This document shows positions 1 to 9,628 of a stretch of 43,680 bases of DNA, piece by piece. The stretch is from an uncultured Pelagibacteraceae bacterium (lineage in GTDB: Bacteria > Pseudomonadota > Alphaproteobacteria > Pelagibacterales > Pelagibacteraceae), in contig CABXTN010000008.1 of NCBI GenBank assembly GCA_902515185.1, positions 1-43,680 of the forward strand, given 5' to 3'. The notes below the pieces were generated by a model. The model searched no databases and was not told the DNA's origin. It saw only the letters and a program-made list of their open reading frames with translations. Each line of letters begins with the position of its first letter. Within the stretch, counting starts at the first letter, position 1. Made by a program: the position numbers and the translations under genes.

Positions 1-542
1 GGGAGTATATAGTCTAAAAGAAATGAGCTTTTTTGTTTTTTTTTCCAATTTTCAAAAAATGGATTCTTATTATATAAATTTATTGTCTTATTTTGGGTAT
101 TAACTAAAATTGGTAAAATAAATAAATTTTTTTTTCTTGGTATAGAAGGAAAAATATTTTTTTTTTCAAAAAAAAGTAGTGTATTTTGTTTATTAAAACT
201 AACATCAAAGTTAGCAATATAAGAATTTTTTATAAATTTTTCATTTTTAATATTAAACGAGTCTATTAAATTTTTTATTTCTTTATTTTTAATATTGTTT
301 AGCTTTGAGGTTTCGCTGGATACAACTGTCATTTTGACCAGTCTATTAAATGCTTCTCTAAAAGCTTTGTCAGTTACTTTATCTTTTTTAAAATTAATTT
401 CAAAAGGCTCTGATATTTCTATATCATTTACTTTAAAAATTGATGATTTTAAATCTAAAGTAGTACAATTTATAAATAGAAGTGAGATAAAAAAAATTAT
501 ATAAGTTTTTCTCAAGCTTAAAAAAAAAGTTTTTAAATACAT
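1..542 (-). CDS. DUF2066-type protein, 5' part (gene runs off the window start)
   Basis: An open minus-strand frame starts at an ATG complementary to 540-542 and stays open for 180 codons to the window edge, so the 3' part is missing. The N-terminus has a hydrophobic segment (residues about 14-25, ending in FINC) that looks like a Sec signal or membrane anchor; the Cys is not in a good lipobox. The mature part contains the stretch DKAFREAFNRLVKM, which fits DUF2066 proteins. In many alphaproteobacteria such a gene sits next to purM, and here it is divergent from purM with only 11 bases between start codons. Function is unknown. Family assignment rests on context and a short motif, so it is moderate. 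Confidence 0.65.
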   Translation of the reverse strand, partial: MYLKTFFLSLRKTYIIFFISLLFINCTTLDLKSSIFKVNDIEISEPFEINFKKDKVTDKAFREAFNRLVKMTVVSSETSKLNNIKNKEIKNLIDSFNIKNEKFIKNSYIANFDVSFNKQNTLLFFEKKNIFPSIPRKKNLFILPILVNTQNKTINLYNKNPFFENWKKKQKSSFLLDYIL

Positions 543-553
543 ATTTTATCTTA

Positions 554-1579
554 ATGAATAATAAAAAATTTACATATCAAAAAAGTGGCGTAAATATTAA
601 AATTGCTGATAAATTTGTAAATTTTATATCAAAAAATGTAAAACAAAAAAAAAATAGATCAAAATTTAAAAATATTGGTGGTTTTGGTTCTATTTCAGAA
701 ATACCCAGTAATTTTAAAAATCCCAAAATAGTAGCAAGTACTGATGGTGTTGGCACAAAAATAGAGATTGCTAATGAGTTGAAAAAATTTGATACGATTG
801 GAATCGATTTAGTCGCCATGTGTGTTAATGACCTTATAGTGCAAGGAGCAAAACCTCTTATTTTTTTAGACTATATTTCAACTAATAAAATACAACTTAA
901 GAAACTTAAATCTATAATAAAAGGCATTAACTTGGGATGTAAACTTTCAAACTGTCAACTTGTCGGTGGAGAGACCGCTGAAATGCCAGGAACATTCAGT
1001 AAAAATAAATTCGATATAGCGGGTTTTTCGGTAGGTATAGTTGATAATAAAAGTATGATTGGTGAAAAAAATATTAAAAAAAATAATTTAATTTTGGCAG
1101 TTCCTTCTAGTGGAATTCATTCTAATGGATATTCGTTAATCAGATATATTTTAAAAAGAAAGAAAATTAAGTTTAAAAAAAATTTTTTTTTAAAAAAAGA
1201 ACTAATAAGACCTACAAAAATTTATGTCAAAGAAATTTTAAAACTTAATCATAAAAAACTTTTAAATGGATGTGTAAATATTACTGGTGGTGGATTGCGA
1301 GATAATATTGAAAGAGTTATTCCTAAAGGATTATGTGCAAACATAAATCTTTCAAAGATCAGAATAAAGAAAATTTTTAAATGGATTAAAAAACAGAATG
1401 TTCAAGATGATGAAATGTTAAAAACTTTTAATTGTGGTGTTGGTTTTTGTCTCATAATTAATAAAAAAAATTTAAGTAAAATCTATAATTACTTTCCAAA
1501 AGAATTCAAACCTTATGAGATTGGTACAATTATAAATGACAAAAAAAAGGTCAAATTTTATGGTAAGGTTAATTGGTAA
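554..1579 (+). CDS. purM: Phosphoribosylformylglycinamidine cyclo-ligase (AIR synthase)
   Basis: This enzyme converts formylglycinamidine ribonucleotide (FGAM) with ATP to aminoimidazole ribonucleotide (AIR) in cytosolic purine synthesis. The 341-residue length is normal. Visible family motifs are the N-terminal SGVNI, GGFG near residue 42, ASTDGVGTK (61-69), GIDLVAMCVNDL (83-94), VGGETAEMPG (137-146), PSSGIHSNGYSL and NITGGGLRDN, which make up the two halves of the PurM ATP-binding fold. It overlaps the next gene, purN, by about 20 bases, so the two are one transcript. The promoter must lie in or across the divergent DUF2066 gene start, because only 11 bases separate them. Confidence 0.97.
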   Translation: MNNKKFTYQKSGVNIKIADKFVNFISKNVKQKKNRSKFKNIGGFGSISEIPSNFKNPKIVASTDGVGTKIEIANELKKFDTIGIDLVAMCVNDLIVQGAKPLIFLDYISTNKIQLKKLKSIIKGINLGCKLSNCQLVGGETAEMPGTFSKNKFDIAGFSVGIVDNKSMIGEKNIKKNNLILAVPSSGIHSNGYSLIRYILKRKKIKFKKNFFLKKELIRPTKIYVKEILKLNHKKLLNGCVNITGGGLRDNIERVIPKGLCANINLSKIRIKKIFKWIKKQNVQDDEMLKTFNCGVGFCLIINKKNLSKIYNYFPKEFKPYEIGTIINDKKKVKFYGKVNW

Positions 1580-2135
1580 AAAAACAAAAATTGCAGTTTT
1601 TATTTCTGGAAACGGTTCAAATTTAAAAAACTTAATTAAAGTTTCAAAAAAAAAAAAATCTAACTTTCAAATTTCTTTAGTCTTATCTAGTAAAAAAAAT
1701 GCCAAAGGGTTAATTTTTGCAAAAAGAAATAAAATTATTACAAAAATTTTTTACTACAAAAATCCATTAAAAGAAGACAAAAAAATCTTAAAAACTTTAA
1801 AGATAAATGATATTAAATTTATTTGTCTTGCAGGTTTTATGAAAATTTTATCAAAAAATTTTATACAAAAATTTGCTGGCAGTATAATTAATATACATCC
1901 ATCTTTATTACCTAAATATAAAGGACTTAATACTCACAATAGAGTTCTGAATAAAAATGAAAAATATTCTGGTTGTACAGTTCATTTTGTAAATTCAAAA
2001 TTAGATTCTGGAGAGATTATTTTACAAAAAAAAGTAAAAATTTTAAAAACTGATACATCTATTAGTTTGCAAAAAAGAATACTAAAGCAAGAGCATATTC
2101 TTTATCCCAAAGCGCTTCAAAAAATATTGAGTTAA
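1560..2135 (+). CDS. purN: Phosphoribosylglycinamide formyltransferase
   Basis: PurN transfers a formyl group from 10-formyl-tetrahydrofolate to GAR in purine synthesis. I chose the ATG at 1560 (191 residues); an upstream in-frame start at 1536 would only add residues inside purM. Motifs are FISGNGSNL (14-22), the catalytic NIHPSLLP with Asn111 and His113, and the catalytic Asp149 in LDSGEI. The N-terminal half is unusually lysine-rich with long A runs, typical of this genome. The stop codon overlaps the convergent ndk stop in the shared tetramer TTAA (2132-2135). Confidence 0.95.
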   Translation: MVRLIGKKTKIAVFISGNGSNLKNLIKVSKKKKSNFQISLVLSSKKNAKGLIFAKRNKIITKIFYYKNPLKEDKKILKTLKINDIKFICLAGFMKILSKNFIQKFAGSIINIHPSLLPKYKGLNTHNRVLNKNEKYSGCTVHFVNSKLDSGEIILQKKVKILKTDTSISLQKRILKQEHILYPKALQKILS

Positions 2136-2542
2136 TTCTGAAAGAAAAAATCTATCTCGTTCTTGGCATTTTCAGGGCTATCTGAGCCATGCACTGAATT
2201 TTTATCTATTGAAATCCCAAATTTTTTTCTAATAGTGCCCTCCTCTGCATCTTTAGGATTAGTTGCCCCCATTAATATTCTATTGTTCTTAACGGCCTCT
2301 TCTTTTTCCAAAATCATTACCAAAATAGGCCCTGATGACAAATATTCACATAAATCATTATAAAATGGTTTTGTTTCATGAACCTTATAAAACTTTTCTG
2401 CATCTGATTTATCTAATTTTATTTTTTTTTCTTTTACTATATTAAAACCTTCCTTTGTGAAAATTGCTTTAATCTTTTCTTCTAAATTTCTTTCAACGGC
2501 ATCAGGTTTAATAATTGATAATGTTTGTTGAATATTACTCAT
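2132..2542 (-). CDS. ndk: Nucleoside-diphosphate kinase
   Basis: Ndk equilibrates the nucleoside triphosphate pools by ping-pong phosphotransfer through an active-site histidine. I take the ATG complementary to 2540-2542, giving MSNIQQTLSIIKPDAV and 136 residues; a start five codons upstream is possible but unusual for the family. TLSIIKPDAVERN (7-19) and the catalytic NSVHGSDS with His118 are clear. It lies downstream of pepA with an 8-base overlap of start and stop codons, so it is probably translationally coupled. It converges on purN. Confidence 0.96.
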   Translation of the reverse strand: MSNIQQTLSIIKPDAVERNLEEKIKAIFTKEGFNIVKEKKIKLDKSDAEKFYKVHETKPFYNDLCEYLSSGPILVMILEKEEAVKNNRILMGATNPKDAEEGTIRKKFGISIDKNSVHGSDSPENAKNEIDFFFQN

Positions 2543-4004
2543 AATAATCCTCAACAAGTTTATTCAACAATCTTACTCCATATGCTGTTGCCCCACCTGA
2601 ATTTAAGGCTCCTCCATATTTAGAAAATGCCATACCTGCAATATCTAGGTGTGCCCATGGAGTTTTGTTAATTATAAATCTTTGTAAAAATTGTGCTGCA
2701 GTTGTTGATCCAGCTCCTCCTACATAATTAATATTTTGCATATCGGCGTTTTTAGAGTTCATAAGTTTATCAAAATTTTTGTGAAGAGGCATTCTCCATA
2801 ATTTTTCATCAACTCTTTCACCAGCTTCAAGTAATTGCTTTGATAATTTATCATCATTTGAAAAAAGTCCTGCATATTCTGAGCCTAAAGAAACAATGAT
2901 AGCACCAGTTAAAGTAGCTAAATCAACTATAAATTTAGGTTTGAATTTTTTTTCAGTAAAAGTTAATGCATCTGCTAAAACTAATCTACCTTCAGCGTCA
3001 GTATTTAAAACCTCTATAGTTTTTCCACTATAAGATTTTACAATATCACCAGGTCTTTGGGCATTTCCACTTACCATATTCTCAACAAGGCCTACCACGC
3101 CTACCGCATTAATTTTTGCTTTTCTCAAAGCTAAAGTTTTCATTAAACCTACTACAGCAGCTGAACCTGCCATGTCATAAGTCATGTCTTCCATAAATCT
3201 TGCTGGTTTTAATGAGTAACCACCTGTATCAAAACAAACACCCTTTCCTACAAATGCCAAAGGTTTGCTTTTTGATTTATTTCCATTCCACTCCATAGTA
3301 ACTAAATAAGAACCTCTTACACTACCTTGGCCTACTCCAAGTAAAGCCCCCATTCCTAATTTTTTAAGTTCTTTTTCATTGTAAACTTTAATTTTAAGCC
3401 CAATTTTTTTTAGTTTAAGTATTCGTTTTGCATATTCATCTGGATGAAGAATATTGCCTGGTTCTGATACAAGATCTTTAGTAAAATTTGTACCTTCAAG
3501 TAAAGAGGTAAATCTATCATTTTTAATTTTTTTAGGAACTTTCTTTCTGAAGACAATATTAATATTCATGTCTAGCATATCTTTTTTTGTTTTATATTTA
3601 TTAAATTCATAAGACTTAAGTTGCATACCATGTAAAAATTCTTCAATAAAAATTTTATTTTTATTTTGAGTTTCAAAAATATTAACATCAAAAAAAGTTA
3701 AATTTGTAAGCGAGTTAGATTTAATAAAATTAAAGAAATTTGCTCCTTTTTTTTCGTTTTCGGTTGAACCTTGATTATTTTTAGTTTTTATTAAAATAAT
3801 TTTTTGATCAGAGTTTACATTAAAAGATATAATGTCTTTTTTTTTCGATTTATTGGAATTAATTGTCTTATTAATTTGATTTGTGTTCTTACTTAGAGAA
3901 AGTTTCGCTAATCCATTAATTTTGAAATCATCATTAGAGAACAAAACATAATTTTTAATGTTTTTTTCACTTATTCCCTTGCTGTAGCTTATTTTTATTG
4001 ACAT
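2535..4004 (-). CDS. pepA: Leucyl aminopeptidase, M17 family
   Basis: A cytosolic two-metal aminopeptidase that trims N-terminal residues from peptides. It has 489 residues with a divergent N-terminal domain (1-160) and a conserved M17 catalytic domain. Metal and catalytic residues are all visible with the family spacing: Lys254, Asp259 and Lys266 in GKGVCFDTGGYSLK, Asp277, and Asp336, Glu338 and Arg340 in NTDAEGRL. These match E. coli PepA Lys270/Asp275/Lys282/Asp293/Asp352/Glu354/Arg356. It is first in a pepA-ndk unit, divergent from lptF across 82 bases that must hold both promoters. Confidence 0.96.
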   Translation of the reverse strand: MSIKISYSKGISEKNIKNYVLFSNDDFKINGLAKLSLSKNTNQINKTINSNKSKKKDIISFNVNSDQKIILIKTKNNQGSTENEKKGANFFNFIKSNSLTNLTFFDVNIFETQNKNKIFIEEFLHGMQLKSYEFNKYKTKKDMLDMNINIVFRKKVPKKIKNDRFTSLLEGTNFTKDLVSEPGNILHPDEYAKRILKLKKIGLKIKVYNEKELKKLGMGALLGVGQGSVRGSYLVTMEWNGNKSKSKPLAFVGKGVCFDTGGYSLKPARFMEDMTYDMAGSAAVVGLMKTLALRKAKINAVGVVGLVENMVSGNAQRPGDIVKSYSGKTIEVLNTDAEGRLVLADALTFTEKKFKPKFIVDLATLTGAIIVSLGSEYAGLFSNDDKLSKQLLEAGERVDEKLWRMPLHKNFDKLMNSKNADMQNINYVGGAGSTTAAQFLQRFIINKTPWAHLDIAGMAFSKYGGALNSGGATAYGVRLLNKLVEDYYE

Positions 4005-4086
4005 TTTTTATAAATATGTACTTTAAGTTGTATTTAAATTATAAATTAAAGTTGAAGATATATAGGAATTATCAGGTGAAATTTCA

Positions 4087-5205
4087 ATGAAAAAAATTAT
4101 TTACAATCAACTTTTGAAAGATATTACTAAGTTTTTTTTATTATCTAGTCTTAGTTTGTCTCTAATAATATGGATAATTCAAGCTGTAAATTTTCTTGAT
4201 TTTATTTCAGAAGATGGTCATGGACTAAAAACATATTTCTACATCACAATTTTAAATTTTCCTAAAATCTTCAGTAGAATTATACCTTTTTGCATATTTA
4301 TAAGCATTTTTTATACATTAAATAGATATGAATTTAAAAATGAATTACTTATTTTTTGGAATATAGGTATTGGAAAAATTAAATTTATTAATGTTTTATT
4401 AATATTTTCTTTATTTTTTTTATTAATTCAAATTATATTAAATACCTTAATAGTTCCAAAAACCTTGGACTCTGCCCGAGGTTTCATAAGAAGTTCTAGT
4501 GTTGATTTTTTTCCTAACCTCATTAAAGAAAAAAAATTTATTGATGTAGTCGAAAAACTTACAATATTTGTTGATAAGAAAGAGAAGGATGGAAAATTAA
4601 AAAATATATATTTAAAAGATCAATTAGCAAATGACCAATCTCAAATTATTTATGCTGAAAATGGTAAAATAGTCTCAGAAGATGGTTCTAATTATCTAAT
4701 TTTAAATAATGGGAGCTTTATTGATATTGATAAATCTAAAATAACAAGCTTTGCATTTAAAAAAACTGAAATTAATCTTGCTAAGTATTCTTCAAAAAGT
4801 ACAAAGACACCAAAGTTTCAAGAAATTGAAACTATTTATCTTATCTCCTGCTTATCGAAATTAAATTATAATAAAGAATTGGTTAATTTGCCATCATATT
4901 TTTTATGTCAACGAAATTCAGAAAATGATATTGATGAAGAATTATTTAAAAGAATAATCAAACCTTTTTTTATACCAACAATAGTATTGATTGCTTCGCT
5001 AATTATTATTTTTAGTAAAGATTCATTTGGATATAATAAATTTCAAATATTACTTTTCTCAATTGGTTTTTTTACAATAGTTATTTCTGAAATTACAGCA
5101 AGATACGTTGGTAATACTAAAATTGAATTTTTTTTATTTTTACCAATAATATTTTTTATTATTGGCTATTTATTTTTATTTTTGAAAATAAGGATTAACC
5201 CATGA
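4087..5205 (+). CDS. lptF: LPS export ABC transporter permease LptF
   Basis: LptF is one of the two inner-membrane permeases of the LptB2FG complex that extracts lipopolysaccharide. The 372 residues show the family layout: N-terminal membrane helices (about 14-35, 50-75, 95-125), a periplasmic jellyroll-type domain (about 130-280), then three C-terminal helices. A likely ribosome site AGGTGA lies seven bases before the ATG. It opens a six-gene run to ksgA in which every junction overlaps or leaves one base. Assignment as F rather than G rests on gene order, because the two are homologous. Confidence 0.9.
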   Translation: MKKIIYNQLLKDITKFFLLSSLSLSLIIWIIQAVNFLDFISEDGHGLKTYFYITILNFPKIFSRIIPFCIFISIFYTLNRYEFKNELLIFWNIGIGKIKFINVLLIFSLFFLLIQIILNTLIVPKTLDSARGFIRSSSVDFFPNLIKEKKFIDVVEKLTIFVDKKEKDGKLKNIYLKDQLANDQSQIIYAENGKIVSEDGSNYLILNNGSFIDIDKSKITSFAFKKTEINLAKYSSKSTKTPKFQEIETIYLISCLSKLNYNKELVNLPSYFLCQRNSENDIDEELFKRIIKPFFIPTIVLIASLIIIFSKDSFGYNKFQILLFSIGFFTIVISEITARYVGNTKIEFFLFLPIIFFIIGYLFLFLKIRINP

Positions 5206-6281
5206 TAAAGGTTTATCAAAAATATTTAATAAGTTCTTTTTTTAAAACTTTATGTATAGTCTTTTTTATTTTTTTTTCTTTGATTATAATACTAAATATT
5301 TTTGAAGAAGTTTCTTATTTAAAAGATACTGATACTAATTTAATTTTTCCGTTTTTTTTAACTTTGCTTAATTCTCCATCTATTGTTTATGAAACTTTTC
5401 CTTTTATTTTTTTTATTTCTACTCAGTTTTTATTCATTAAACTTATTGATAAAGAAGAATTAGATATTTTTAAAAAGGTAAGCTTAAGTAACTTTAAAAT
5501 TTTATCTATATTATCAATATTTTCATTTATTATATCTATTGTTGTTGTTTTAGTTTTTTATAATCTTTCGTCTAATTTAAAATTTATTTATTTAGATTTA
5601 AAAAATCAATATTCAAAAGATAATAAATATTTAGCAGTGGTAACTGAGAATGGATTATGGATTAAAGATGAAATAAATAACAATATTAATATTATTAATG
5701 CAGGAAGAATATCGAGTGAAACTTTATATAATATTACTATAAACCAATTTACAAAAGATTATGAAAATTTTAATAATATTTTAGCAGATGAAGCAAATAT
5801 AAAAAATAAAAAATGGGTTTTAAGAAATGTTAGTTCATCATCTGGAAATACGAGTCTTAAAAAAACTCAAAATTTAATATTCGAAAGTAATTTTGACTCA
5901 GATCAAATAAATCAGCTATTTTCAGATCTTTCATCCTTAAATTTTTTCGAATTAGATAATTTAAAGAAGGAATATAAGAAACTTGGTTACTCTCTCACAA
6001 ATTTGAATATTCATTTTCATAAACTTATTTCTTACCCATTTAATTTAACAATTATGACGCTTTTTGGCTGTATAATAATGTTGAATATAAAAAGAAATAA
6101 ATCGAAGATATTTCACTTGGTTCTGGGTACTTTGTGTTCTGTAACGATATATTACGTTAATTATTTTTCGAGTTTATTAGGTGAAAACGAAAAACTTCCA
6201 GAATTTATGTCTATTTGGTTGCCCTTACTAATTATAATTTTATTTTGTTCAATTGGACTGGTTAGAATAAATGAAAAATAA
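5202..6281 (+). CDS. lptG: LPS export ABC transporter permease LptG
   Basis: Partner permease of LptF in lipopolysaccharide extraction from the inner membrane. It has 359 residues with the same arrangement: helices near 10-32, 45-75 and 95-120, a periplasmic domain (about 125-265) and three C-terminal helices. LISSFFKTL near the N-terminus and the helix pattern fit YjgP/YjgQ permeases. Its ATG overlaps the lptF stop (ATGA), and its own stop lies inside lptD, so all three are coupled. The cytoplasmic ATPase LptB is not in this window. Confidence 0.9.
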   Translation: MIKVYQKYLISSFFKTLCIVFFIFFSLIIILNIFEEVSYLKDTDTNLIFPFFLTLLNSPSIVYETFPFIFFISTQFLFIKLIDKEELDIFKKVSLSNFKILSILSIFSFIISIVVVLVFYNLSSNLKFIYLDLKNQYSKDNKYLAVVTENGLWIKDEINNNINIINAGRISSETLYNITINQFTKDYENFNNILADEANIKNKKWVLRNVSSSSGNTSLKKTQNLIFESNFDSDQINQLFSDLSSLNFFELDNLKKEYKKLGYSLTNLNIHFHKLISYPFNLTIMTLFGCIIMLNIKRNKSKIFHLVLGTLCSVTIYYVNYFSSLLGENEKLPEFMSIWLPLLIIILFCSIGLVRINEK

Positions 6282-8688
6282 AAATAAAAGTATTAAATAC
6301 AAAAACGTAATTTTTTTTGTACTAGCTTATACGTTATTATTCTTGAATACCTCTTATTCTGAAGACTTTTTTTTTGAAGGTTCAGAGATACAAATTTTAA
6401 AAAATGGTCAAAAACTTAAATCTGATAAAGGTGTGAAAATTACAACCTCTAATGATATTTTAATAACAGCAAGGGAATTTGAATACGATAAAATTAAATT
6501 TGAACTTATTCTTGTTGGAGATGTAATTTTACAAGATAAACAAAATCAAACCATAATAAAAACTAATAAAATTAAATATCTCAAAAACCTTGAAGAGATT
6601 TATACATATGGAGAAACAGATATTGAAATAGAAAGTAATATTTTTGTAACCACTAAAAATATTATTTATTATAAAAATGAAAATAGAATAAAGTCAACTT
6701 TTAAAACACAAGTAAATGATAGATTTGGTAATATTTTTTTTACTGATGAGTTTGTGTTTAATGTAAATAATAAAGTGCTAAAAGGAAAAAATGTTTTAAT
6801 AAAAGACATAGATAACAATGATTACTTTTTAGAAAGTTTTTTTGCTAACATAGACAAGAATATTTTTTATGGTAAGGATATTAAGATTAACTTTTCTGAT
6901 AAATCTTTTGGAAATGAAAAAAATGAGCCCAGGCTTTATGGGAATATTTTTCAATCAAACGAAGATCAAACTATAGTTTCAAAAGGTATTTTTACAACTT
7001 GTAAAAAAAGAGATGGTTGTCCTCCATGGGTTCTTAAGGCTGATAAAATAATTCACGATAAAGAAAAAAAAATAATAAATTATCATAATGCTTGGTTAGA
7101 GGTTTATGATAAACCAATTTTTTATTTTCCTAAATTTTTTCATCCAGATCCAACTGTAAAAAGGCAGTCTGGTTTCTTAATCCCACAATTTAATGACTCT
7201 GGAAATACTGGAACGTCTTTACAGATACCTTATTTTAAAGTTCTGGCAGATAATGAGGATATGACCATTAAACCTACTATTTTTACAAATAATGATCTTA
7301 TTCTGCAAAATGAGTACAGGAAAGTGGAAAAAAATTATGATCATATTTCTGATTTTAGTTTATTTACCTCACTATTTGGTGAAGGTGAGCAAACCTCTAA
7401 ATCACACCTTTTTTCTAATACAGATATAGAGTTAGATGATATTTTTTTCGAAGATTCATACTTTGAAGTTAATATTGAACAAGTAACAAATGATACTTAT
7501 TTAAAAAAATATAAGTTAAATTCTCCTCTTATTACAAGCGAGACTTTAATGCATTCTTATATTAAATATGATGGATATAATGATGATAGCTCTTCAAGTT
7601 TAAGTATGGAAGTATATGAAAATCTCACTCAAAAAACTAATGATAGATATGAAGTAATATTGCCAAACTTTAAATATACTAAAGATTTTGAAGACGATTT
7701 GGATTTATTAGGATCTCTAAGTTTTGATACAAATTTATTTCAAAAGCAATATGAAACAAATAAATATGAACTTAGTATGGATAATAGACTAGTTTATTCC
7801 TCACCAAAAAAATTTAATAAAAATGGATTGGTGAATAATTTCAATTTAATGCTTTTAAATCCTAATGAGAGGCTTAAAACTGGATATAAAGGTCAAAATA
7901 AATCTAAAAATCAATTATTATCTCAATATATGTATAATTTAAGCTATCCACTAAAAAAACAAGCAGAAGTTTATAGTAGTTATGTTACACCTAAACTTTC
8001 TTACAGATTTAGTCCCAATATGACAAAAAATCTCTCAAAAAAAGATCGAAAGCTTGATATTGCAAATGTTAATACATTTGACAGGTTGTCCGAAAGCGAT
8101 GCAGTTGAAGGGGGTCACTCTATTACTGCAAGTGTAGATTATAAAATGAATGATCTTTCAGGTAAAGAAAAGATATCTTTAGAGCTTGCTCAGGTTGTTA
8201 GGGATACTAAAAATCCAGACTTGCCTCATAAAACTACATTAAATAAAAAATATTCAGATATAATTGGGAATTTAAAATTTAGCGTAAATGATATCTTGAG
8301 TTTTGATTATGATTTTATGCTCGACGATGGTTTAAATAAATCAAACTATAATTCACTAAAAACTAGTTTAAAGTTAAATAATCTTATAACTACTTTCGAG
8401 TACTTGGAGGAGAGTGAAATAATTGGAACTAATCACTATTTTGCAAATCAAACTACTTTAAAAATGAATAACAGTAATAGCTTGCAGTTCCAAACTAGAT
8501 CAAATCGTGAAATAGATTTAACAGAATTTTATAATTTAGTTTATCAATATGAAAATGATTGTTTAAGAGCTGCACTAGAATACAATAAAACATATTATTC
8601 TGACAGTGATATAAAACCTGAAGAAGAAATATTATTTTCTTTAACTATAATCCCCTTCTCAAAAGTTGATAGTGCAAATTTAAAATAA
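6271..8688 (+). CDS. lptD: LPS-assembly outer-membrane protein LptD
   Basis: LptD is the outer-membrane beta-barrel that inserts lipopolysaccharide into the outer leaflet. The 805-residue length is normal. A signal peptide (residues 1 to about 30, ending near SYS) precedes an LptA/OstA-like N-terminal domain (about 35-150), then a long barrel rich in Asn, Tyr and Ser. TTCKKRDGCPPW gives two Cys and one more lies near residue 764 (ENDCLRAALEY), the place where LptD carries its disulfide partners. The barrel half is hard to align by eye, so the call rests on these landmarks and on the lptFG-lptD-surA order. Confidence 0.9.
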   Translation: MKNKNKSIKYKNVIFFVLAYTLLFLNTSYSEDFFFEGSEIQILKNGQKLKSDKGVKITTSNDILITAREFEYDKIKFELILVGDVILQDKQNQTIIKTNKIKYLKNLEEIYTYGETDIEIESNIFVTTKNIIYYKNENRIKSTFKTQVNDRFGNIFFTDEFVFNVNNKVLKGKNVLIKDIDNNDYFLESFFANIDKNIFYGKDIKINFSDKSFGNEKNEPRLYGNIFQSNEDQTIVSKGIFTTCKKRDGCPPWVLKADKIIHDKEKKIINYHNAWLEVYDKPIFYFPKFFHPDPTVKRQSGFLIPQFNDSGNTGTSLQIPYFKVLADNEDMTIKPTIFTNNDLILQNEYRKVEKNYDHISDFSLFTSLFGEGEQTSKSHLFSNTDIELDDIFFEDSYFEVNIEQVTNDTYLKKYKLNSPLITSETLMHSYIKYDGYNDDSSSSLSMEVYENLTQKTNDRYEVILPNFKYTKDFEDDLDLLGSLSFDTNLFQKQYETNKYELSMDNRLVYSSPKKFNKNGLVNNFNLMLLNPNERLKTGYKGQNKSKNQLLSQYMYNLSYPLKKQAEVYSSYVTPKLSYRFSPNMTKNLSKKDRKLDIANVNTFDRLSESDAVEGGHSITASVDYKMNDLSGKEKISLELAQVVRDTKNPDLPHKTTLNKKYSDIIGNLKFSVNDILSFDYDFMLDDGLNKSNYNSLKTSLKLNNLITTFEYLEESEIIGTNHYFANQTTLKMNNSNSLQFQTRSNREIDLTEFYNLVYQYENDCLRAALEYNKTYYSDSDIKPEEEILFSLTIIPFSKVDSANLK

Positions 8689-8689
8689 T

Positions 8690-9628
8690 ATGAAAAGTAA
8701 GATAAAAATTTTAAGTTATATTTTTTTTATAATATTATTATGTAAAAGCTATGTGATGGCTGAGAAAATTTCAATTTTATATAAGGTCGAAAATTTACCA
8801 ATAACAAATACAGATGTATCTAAAGAACTAAGTTATTTAATTTTATTAAATGATCAATTAAAAAATTTAGAAAAAGAAAAATTGGTTAAATATGCAACTA
8901 AATCTATTATAAAAGAAAAAGTTAAAAAAATTGAAATTGAAAATAAAATGCAATTTGGAGATAATGATAAATTTGTTAATAATAGGTTGGGTATCTTAAG
9001 GCAAAGTTTAAATTTAAATAATGAAGGATTTGAGGCTTTACTATCTGAATATGGCCTCACGATAAATTATTTAAAAAAAAAGATTGAGTTAGAATATCTT
9101 TGGAATAGACTAATTTTTCTGCTCTATAAAGATAAATTAGTAATTAATGAAGAGAATATTAAAGAAAAAATTAATGAGGATATTAATAACCCCAAAAACT
9201 TTATAAATGAATTTTTACTTTATGAAATTCTATATTCATATTCTCAAGAAAACAATTCTGAAAATCAATTAACAAAAATTAAAAAAAGTATTAATGAAAT
9301 CGGTTTCGAAAATACGGCTAATATATTGAGCGATTCAGATTCATCAAAAAAATCTGGTAAAATAGGATGGATTAAGGAAAATCAACTTTCGAAAGAGATA
9401 TTTAATAACATTAATGGACTGAACATTGGAGAGTATACTGACACGATAGATGTGCCTGGTGGAAAAGTATTTTTATTATTAAAAGACAAAAGAAAAGTTA
9501 AAAAAAATTTATCTTTTGAAGATGAGTTTAAACTAAGTGTTAATACAGAAAGAAATAGACAGTTAGATCAATTTTCAGCTATCTATTATAAAAAAGTAGA
9601 AATTAATACAAAAATTTATGAAAACTAG
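8690..9628 (+). CDS. surA: SurA-like periplasmic chaperone / peptidyl-prolyl isomerase
   Basis: SurA escorts unfolded outer-membrane proteins such as LptD. The 312 residues are shorter than E. coli SurA (about 430) and leave room for one parvulin domain only. A signal peptide ends near VMA (residue 24). The SurA N-terminal domain (about 28-155) is helical and charged. A single degenerate parvulin region (about 178-285) includes GKIGWIKENQLSKEIF and PGGKVFLLL. One base separates it from lptD, and it overlaps pdxA by 11 bases. Order lptD-surA-pdxA-ksgA is the classic proteobacterial operon, which supports the call. Confidence 0.85.
   Translation: MKSKIKILSYIFFIILLCKSYVMAEKISILYKVENLPITNTDVSKELSYLILLNDQLKNLEKEKLVKYATKSIIKEKVKKIEIENKMQFGDNDKFVNNRLGILRQSLNLNNEGFEALLSEYGLTINYLKKKIELEYLWNRLIFLLYKDKLVINEENIKEKINEDINNPKNFINEFLLYEILYSYSQENNSENQLTKIKKSINEIGFENTANILSDSDSSKKSGKIGWIKENQLSKEIFNNINGLNIGEYTDTIDVPGGKVFLLLKDKRKVKKNLSFEDEFKLSVNTERNRQLDQFSAIYYKKVEINTKIYEN

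Noticed and set aside
295-504. Plus-strand ORF of 69 codons
   Set aside because: It is antisense to the DUF2066 gene, whose minus-strand frame is open across the whole 542 bases and has a signal-like start. The plus frame shows no motif.
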